NCBI GenBank assembly: GCA_028285755.1
Contig: JANQOQ010000014.1
Span: 496,001-560,000, forward strand
From: Puniceicoccaceae bacterium
GTDB taxonomy: Bacteria; Verrucomicrobiota; Verrucomicrobiia; Opitutales; JAFGAQ01
Length of the DNA stretch: 64,000 bases
Direction: 5' to 3'
A program made the position numbers and the translations under genes. The notes beneath the pieces were generated by a model. It ran no database searches and was not told where the DNA came from. It saw nothing but the letters and a program-made list of their open reading frames with translations. Within the stretch, counting starts at the first letter, position 1; each line of letters starts with the position of its first letter. This document shows, piece after piece, positions 60,543 through 64,000 of this stretch.

Positions 60543-62882
60543 GTGCATAAAATTTCGAGCTCCCTGGCCTTTTATATCTATGCACTCAGCGGAGTCATCC
60601 TTCTCATTATTACAGGAGGTGGCACCAATGTTTACAGCGAAGGGTTTGCGTTTGCCTGGGTTGGCGTTGGTTTGATCTTGTTTCCCATTAAGAGTATTCC
60701 CGGCTACAAGCTCACTATCCTATTATCGCTGCTTTTTGTCTGGATAGTGGGTGCAGCATTCCTGCCTTTTAATTTTTTGAGGCCTGATTGGTTTAGCCAG
60801 GCTGAGACGCAGGGGCTGAAAACTCATTTTGCTTTATCCATACACCCCAGTATCACGCTGGAAAAATCGATATTCTTCATAACCGGCCTCTGCTGGCTTT
60901 TGTTATGTATGGGGAATATACTTGGTAGGCACGATCGTTATCGAATATTTAAGTATGCCACTATCGCATTGGGCTCATTAGGATTAATCGTAGTCGCAGG
61001 CTTAAATTTTAACTTCCAACACCCCCTAACCTGGGGCACCCATAAGTTTAGTTTCTTTCCGAATCATAACCAAAACGGTATCGTCCTTGCCATAGGTGCG
61101 ATTCTTGCCATGGGCTTATTGGTAAGGGCAATTCGTCGCAAAGAATGGAAAGGTGCACTGTATTTTATCATCGTAAGTGTTATAACACTCGCGCTGATGC
61201 AAGGCATGTCACGCGGGGCGTTGTTGGCTCTAGGATTGGGAGTGATCCTGATACTACTTTTGACGATGGAAAATCAAAGTTTTAGCTTTTATGTGAAAGT
61301 GGGGCTGCCTTTGATTCTCGTATTTGCATCGTTCTTTATCATATATGGGCAGAGTCTGCTTTTTGAGTTTATATCCTTAATCTATGCAGGCACCGGCGAT
61401 GAGGAAATCCGTTTTCAAATATACAAGGATACATTCGCGTATCTCTTTCAGAATCCCTGGTTGGGTGTGGGTATAGGTAATTTTCGATACGTATTCCCGT
61501 TTATGCGTGAGAATACGCTTACCCCGCAAAGTGTACATCACCCGGAAAGTGATTTCCTTTGGATATGGGGTGAGACTGGCCTGCCGGGCTTGATTCTTGT
61601 CTGTGCTGCTCTGGTATTGTTGGTGAGCCGGTTACACATGAAGGACCTGTTTTTTCTGAAAGGGCTTCGGTTAATCGGGTTTATTGCTTTTGCTGTATTT
61701 TTAGTCAGTGCATTAATTGAAGTCTCAGGCCATCGTCTGGGTACAGTGATGCTTGCCATATTGATTTATGGTATGATCCAGTCTGATCATGCTGAAATCA
61801 TTCGGATCTCGTTTTTACCTATACTATCCCGCTTTGTGGGAATCTGCCTTATGGTTACATCCACGGTCTGGTTGCTGAATGATCTAATCGGCTGGGACCT
61901 TAAAACTCAATCCGCAATTGATGTTACACAATCCACCCTGGAGACGCAGTTTGAACATCATTCACCCGAAGAGTTGCAACAGGTCTTGGAGAGATACGCG
62001 GAAATCTATCCGTTCATGAGCTCAATTTATCAAATGCAGGGCTTATTGCACTTGTATCAAATCAGTGAAATCGAAGAAGTGGATCAGGCATTTCAGCGGG
62101 CATCTTTTCTTAGGCCTAATGATCCTCAAATCTTTTTGCAACAAGGTATCGCGTGGATTAACTATGATCACCGGAAAGCCGTCAACTCCTGGTACAATGC
62201 ATTGAACCTGTCCGAAAATCGACAGGAGTTATTCCGTAGGATTCTCATCGCCACCCCGGAATTTCAATTGCAACATTTAAGGCCGCTGACTCTCGATTTT
62301 GTGGAAGTAAGGTTTAGCTATTTCAGATATTTAAAGGGGTTTAAAGATGCCTATCTGCGGCAGGTGAATCTTGAGCTGGCGGTGAATCCTACTTTGGAAG
62401 GTTTCTCCTCCGAACAAAAAGAACTGATTTTGCTGCTCCTTACGCAATACGATGACCAGGGCCAGCTCGGCCGACTCATTACCAATTTTCCCATACTTGG
62501 GAGTGAAAACTGGTCATTAAAGGCGTATGCAGCCAGTAATGAGGGTAACTATCAGGAGGCAAGCAGACTCGCTATGCTGAATATAGGTAAACCCGAGATG
62601 ATCGACTTAATGCGCGGGCGCACCTATGCGGACATTCGTTCCGACTATCTGAGCAACAGTGAAGATGTTTTGAAGATCATTGCGCTCATCCAAAAGCTTG
62701 AGGAGGAAGAGCGCTATGACGAGGCGGAGATAATCATTAAGGTCGCCTATGGAAGAAGCATTGAAAACGCATACCTTGAGTATATGTATGCCAAAGTAAG
62801 TTATCTATTGGGGAACTATGAGGATTCGTGGAAAATCTTTTCCAGAATCATTCACTCGAATCTGGATTGGCAGAGGTACTAG
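60543..62882 (+). CDS. O-antigen ligase/polymerase (Wzy/WaaL-like) with C-terminal TPR region
   Basis: 779 residues from GTG 60543. About 11 or 12 membrane helices fill the first 450 residues, with the Wzy_C core around FPNHNQNGIVLAIGA and QGMSRGALLALGLGV, and a large periplasmic loop with GVGIGNFRYVFPFMRE. The last 320 residues are helical repeats of TPR type (SIYQMQGLLHLYQISEIEE, PNDPQIFLQQGIAWINYDH). The protein probably polymerises exopolysaccharide repeats or ligates them. Its end overlaps the convergent exosortase gene by 35 bp. Confidence 0.83.
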   Translation: MHKISSSLAFYIYALSGVILLIITGGGTNVYSEGFAFAWVGVGLILFPIKSIPGYKLTILLSLLFVWIVGAAFLPFNFLRPDWFSQAETQGLKTHFALSIHPSITLEKSIFFITGLCWLLLCMGNILGRHDRYRIFKYATIALGSLGLIVVAGLNFNFQHPLTWGTHKFSFFPNHNQNGIVLAIGAILAMGLLVRAIRRKEWKGALYFIIVSVITLALMQGMSRGALLALGLGVILILLLTMENQSFSFYVKVGLPLILVFASFFIIYGQSLLFEFISLIYAGTGDEEIRFQIYKDTFAYLFQNPWLGVGIGNFRYVFPFMRENTLTPQSVHHPESDFLWIWGETGLPGLILVCAALVLLVSRLHMKDLFFLKGLRLIGFIAFAVFLVSALIEVSGHRLGTVMLAILIYGMIQSDHAEIIRISFLPILSRFVGICLMVTSTVWLLNDLIGWDLKTQSAIDVTQSTLETQFEHHSPEELQQVLERYAEIYPFMSSIYQMQGLLHLYQISEIEEVDQAFQRASFLRPNDPQIFLQQGIAWINYDHRKAVNSWYNALNLSENRQELFRRILIATPEFQLQHLRPLTLDFVEVRFSYFRYLKGFKDAYLRQVNLELAVNPTLEGFSSEQKELILLLLTQYDDQGQLGRLITNFPILGSENWSLKAYAASNEGNYQEASRLAMLNIGKPEMIDLMRGRTYADIRSDYLSNSEDVLKIIALIQKLEEEERYDEAEIIIKVAYGRSIENAYLEYMYAKVSYLLGNYEDSWKIFSRIIHSNLDWQRY

Positions 62883-64000
62883 AGATGGCGACCAGATTGT
62901 CCAATACAGCTGCTTGGGCTTCATGGATAGTTGGATAACCGCTTAGAATCCACTGCAGGGAATGTCTGCCATCCACAATGCGTCCTGCCCATGCATCTTC
63001 GATGCGTTCCCAGGCAGTTTCTGAGAGGCGGGCATTTTCAACATGATCGTTCCAAACGGTGAAAAATACATGCAGTCGCTGATCACTTAAGGCGAAACTG
63101 AGTCGCCGAATGCTTATCGTCTGGCCATTGGGTAATGGATAAGCAATGGGCTCGTGCTCTTCGATCAACCGAAAACCTGCTGATGGCAAACAGTTTTCAG
63201 GACGGTGCACCCCTGCATGCGATGATATATTGCCAGCTTCCCACTTGAAGTAAAATAACGACCACAGGTAGCGTGCATCTTCCACCCATATATAGTGATA
63301 GCCTTCGGTGTATTTGAGCTGGGCTTTGATCAGCGGGTCGATTTCATTTTCAAACGCATCGATTTCAACAATGGGCGCCTTATTAAATGCATATTCATTG
63401 AGATTTGCGTCCTTGCTGCTGCCTCGTGCATACCAAAGCCAATCAACCCCAAGGCTAAGGGCTGCGATAATTATCCCAACCATTGCGGGCATGATGCCCA
63501 GACTCTTGAGGGCTTCGGCTTTGGCTTCTGTTTCGGTCTCAGCAGGCTCTTCCGTTGCTTTTTTACGAATCCAGAACGCAAGTAGCCAAACCCCGATAAA
63601 ACCAACTATGCTGACAGCATTTCCGATGGGATCGTGCCAGTCCTCAAAAACGGATTCCCCCTGGAAGTAAGTGATAAAAGTTAAGGTAAGCGTGCGTATG
63701 ATATTCAGCAGAAAGGTGAATGCGATGCTGATTGCGATGAGCAATGCTCGTCTCACGATGGACATCCTGAAAAGCTCACCAAATAAGTAACCCGCCATGA
63801 GTGAAGACTGCAGAGAGCGCACTCCGCTGCACGCTTCTTCAATGCCTATAAGGGCTCCGGATAGCTCAATCACACTGCCGCGTTGCACTGCATAGATACC
63901 CAGGAGATTGAGGATTTCCACGGTAATCGTAGCGACTACCTGCATTAGCTCCAAGGTTACCCGCGTTTCCAGATTAATGGGCCATGCTACCGCAAACAGG
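62848..64000 (-). CDS. Exosortase with fused EpsI domain, 5' end beyond window
   Basis: The frame remains open to the window edge (encoding ...VAWPINLETRVTLELMQ upstream of a TTG at 63954), so the true start lies outside. Membrane helices hold the exosortase triad: EEACSGVRSL (Cys codon 63829-63831), NIIRTLTLT (Arg) and EDWHDPIGN (His). After a Glu/Ala-rich linker and another helix there is an EpsI/DUF3485 domain with HRPENCLPSAGF, ending at 62848. Exosortases process proteins with PEP-CTERM-like tails in strains making exopolysaccharide, which fits the facing operon. No protein in the window shows a PEP-CTERM tail. Confidence 0.88.
   Translation of the reverse strand, partial: LFAVAWPINLETRVTLELMQVVATITVEILNLLGIYAVQRGSVIELSGALIGIEEACSGVRSLQSSLMAGYLFGELFRMSIVRRALLIAISIAFTFLLNIIRTLTLTFITYFQGESVFEDWHDPIGNAVSIVGFIGVWLLAFWIRKKATEEPAETETEAKAEALKSLGIMPAMVGIIIAALSLGVDWLWYARGSSKDANLNEYAFNKAPIVEIDAFENEIDPLIKAQLKYTEGYHYIWVEDARYLWSLFYFKWEAGNISSHAGVHRPENCLPSAGFRLIEEHEPIAYPLPNGQTISIRRLSFALSDQRLHVFFTVWNDHVENARLSETAWERIEDAWAGRIVDGRHSLQWILSGYPTIHEAQAAVLDNLVAISSTSANPDSSE

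Noticed and set aside
1-64000. CRISPR arrays, insertion sequences and prophage genes
   Set aside because: No regularly spaced repeats, transposase, integrase or phage structural genes were seen on either strand.

Overview
The window looks like a chromosome segment of a marine Verrucomicrobiota bacterium, most probably of the class Opitutae (Puniceicoccales/Coraliomargarita/Lentimonas type). This rests on the load of secreted sulfatases and GH29 fucosidases, a TonB-dependent receptor without a SusD partner, a DksA-like protein and an IleRS that have both lost zinc-binding cysteines, DUF4914, and an exosortase next to exopolysaccharide genes. It is an inference from protein character; no rRNA or marker search was possible.

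Region 1 (1-5.6 kb): a MarR regulator, a membrane protein and a lipoprotein share two identical 12-bp palindromes, one in front of marR and one in front of the membrane-protein gene. Next come a DUF4914 P-loop protein and a divergent PocR-AraC regulator, then a small helix-turn-helix gene broken by one in-frame stop, and a short secreted protein of unknown function.

Region 2 (5.7-31 kb): a polysaccharide-utilisation locus for a sulfated, probably fucose-containing glycan. It holds a large multidomain GH-A-like protein, an operon of two GH29 fucosidases and two sulfatases, a further sulfatase, a TonB-dependent receptor, a LacI regulator, and a six-gene operon (beta-helix protein, cytoplasmic sulfatase, GPH sugar transporter, GH3, two sulfatases). 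A palindrome of the form GTATTA-N3-TAATAC recurs in front of nearly every transcription unit here. It ties the locus into one LacI-type regulon. The layout suggests outer-membrane uptake, periplasmic or surface desulfation and defucosylation, import of a still-sulfated oligosaccharide, then cytoplasmic desulfation and GH3 cleavage.

Region 3 (31-55.9 kb): housekeeping genes. These are tRNA-Asn, rplY-pth-rpsF-ssb-rplI-dnaB, bamA-skp-lpxD-prs, the opposing ileS-dksA-like-lspA operon, an S55 (SpoIVB-type) peptidase with a beta-propeller protein, murJ, a phosphotransacetylase split into two genes in reversed order, a DUF4013/FmdB/membrane-protein operon, ispA and a thioesterase.

Region 4 (55.9-64 kb): exopolysaccharide export and polymerisation genes (outer-membrane barrel, Wza-like, Wzc-like BY-kinase, Wzy-like ligase/polymerase with a TPR tail). 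They face an exosortase-EpsI fusion that runs off the end of the window.
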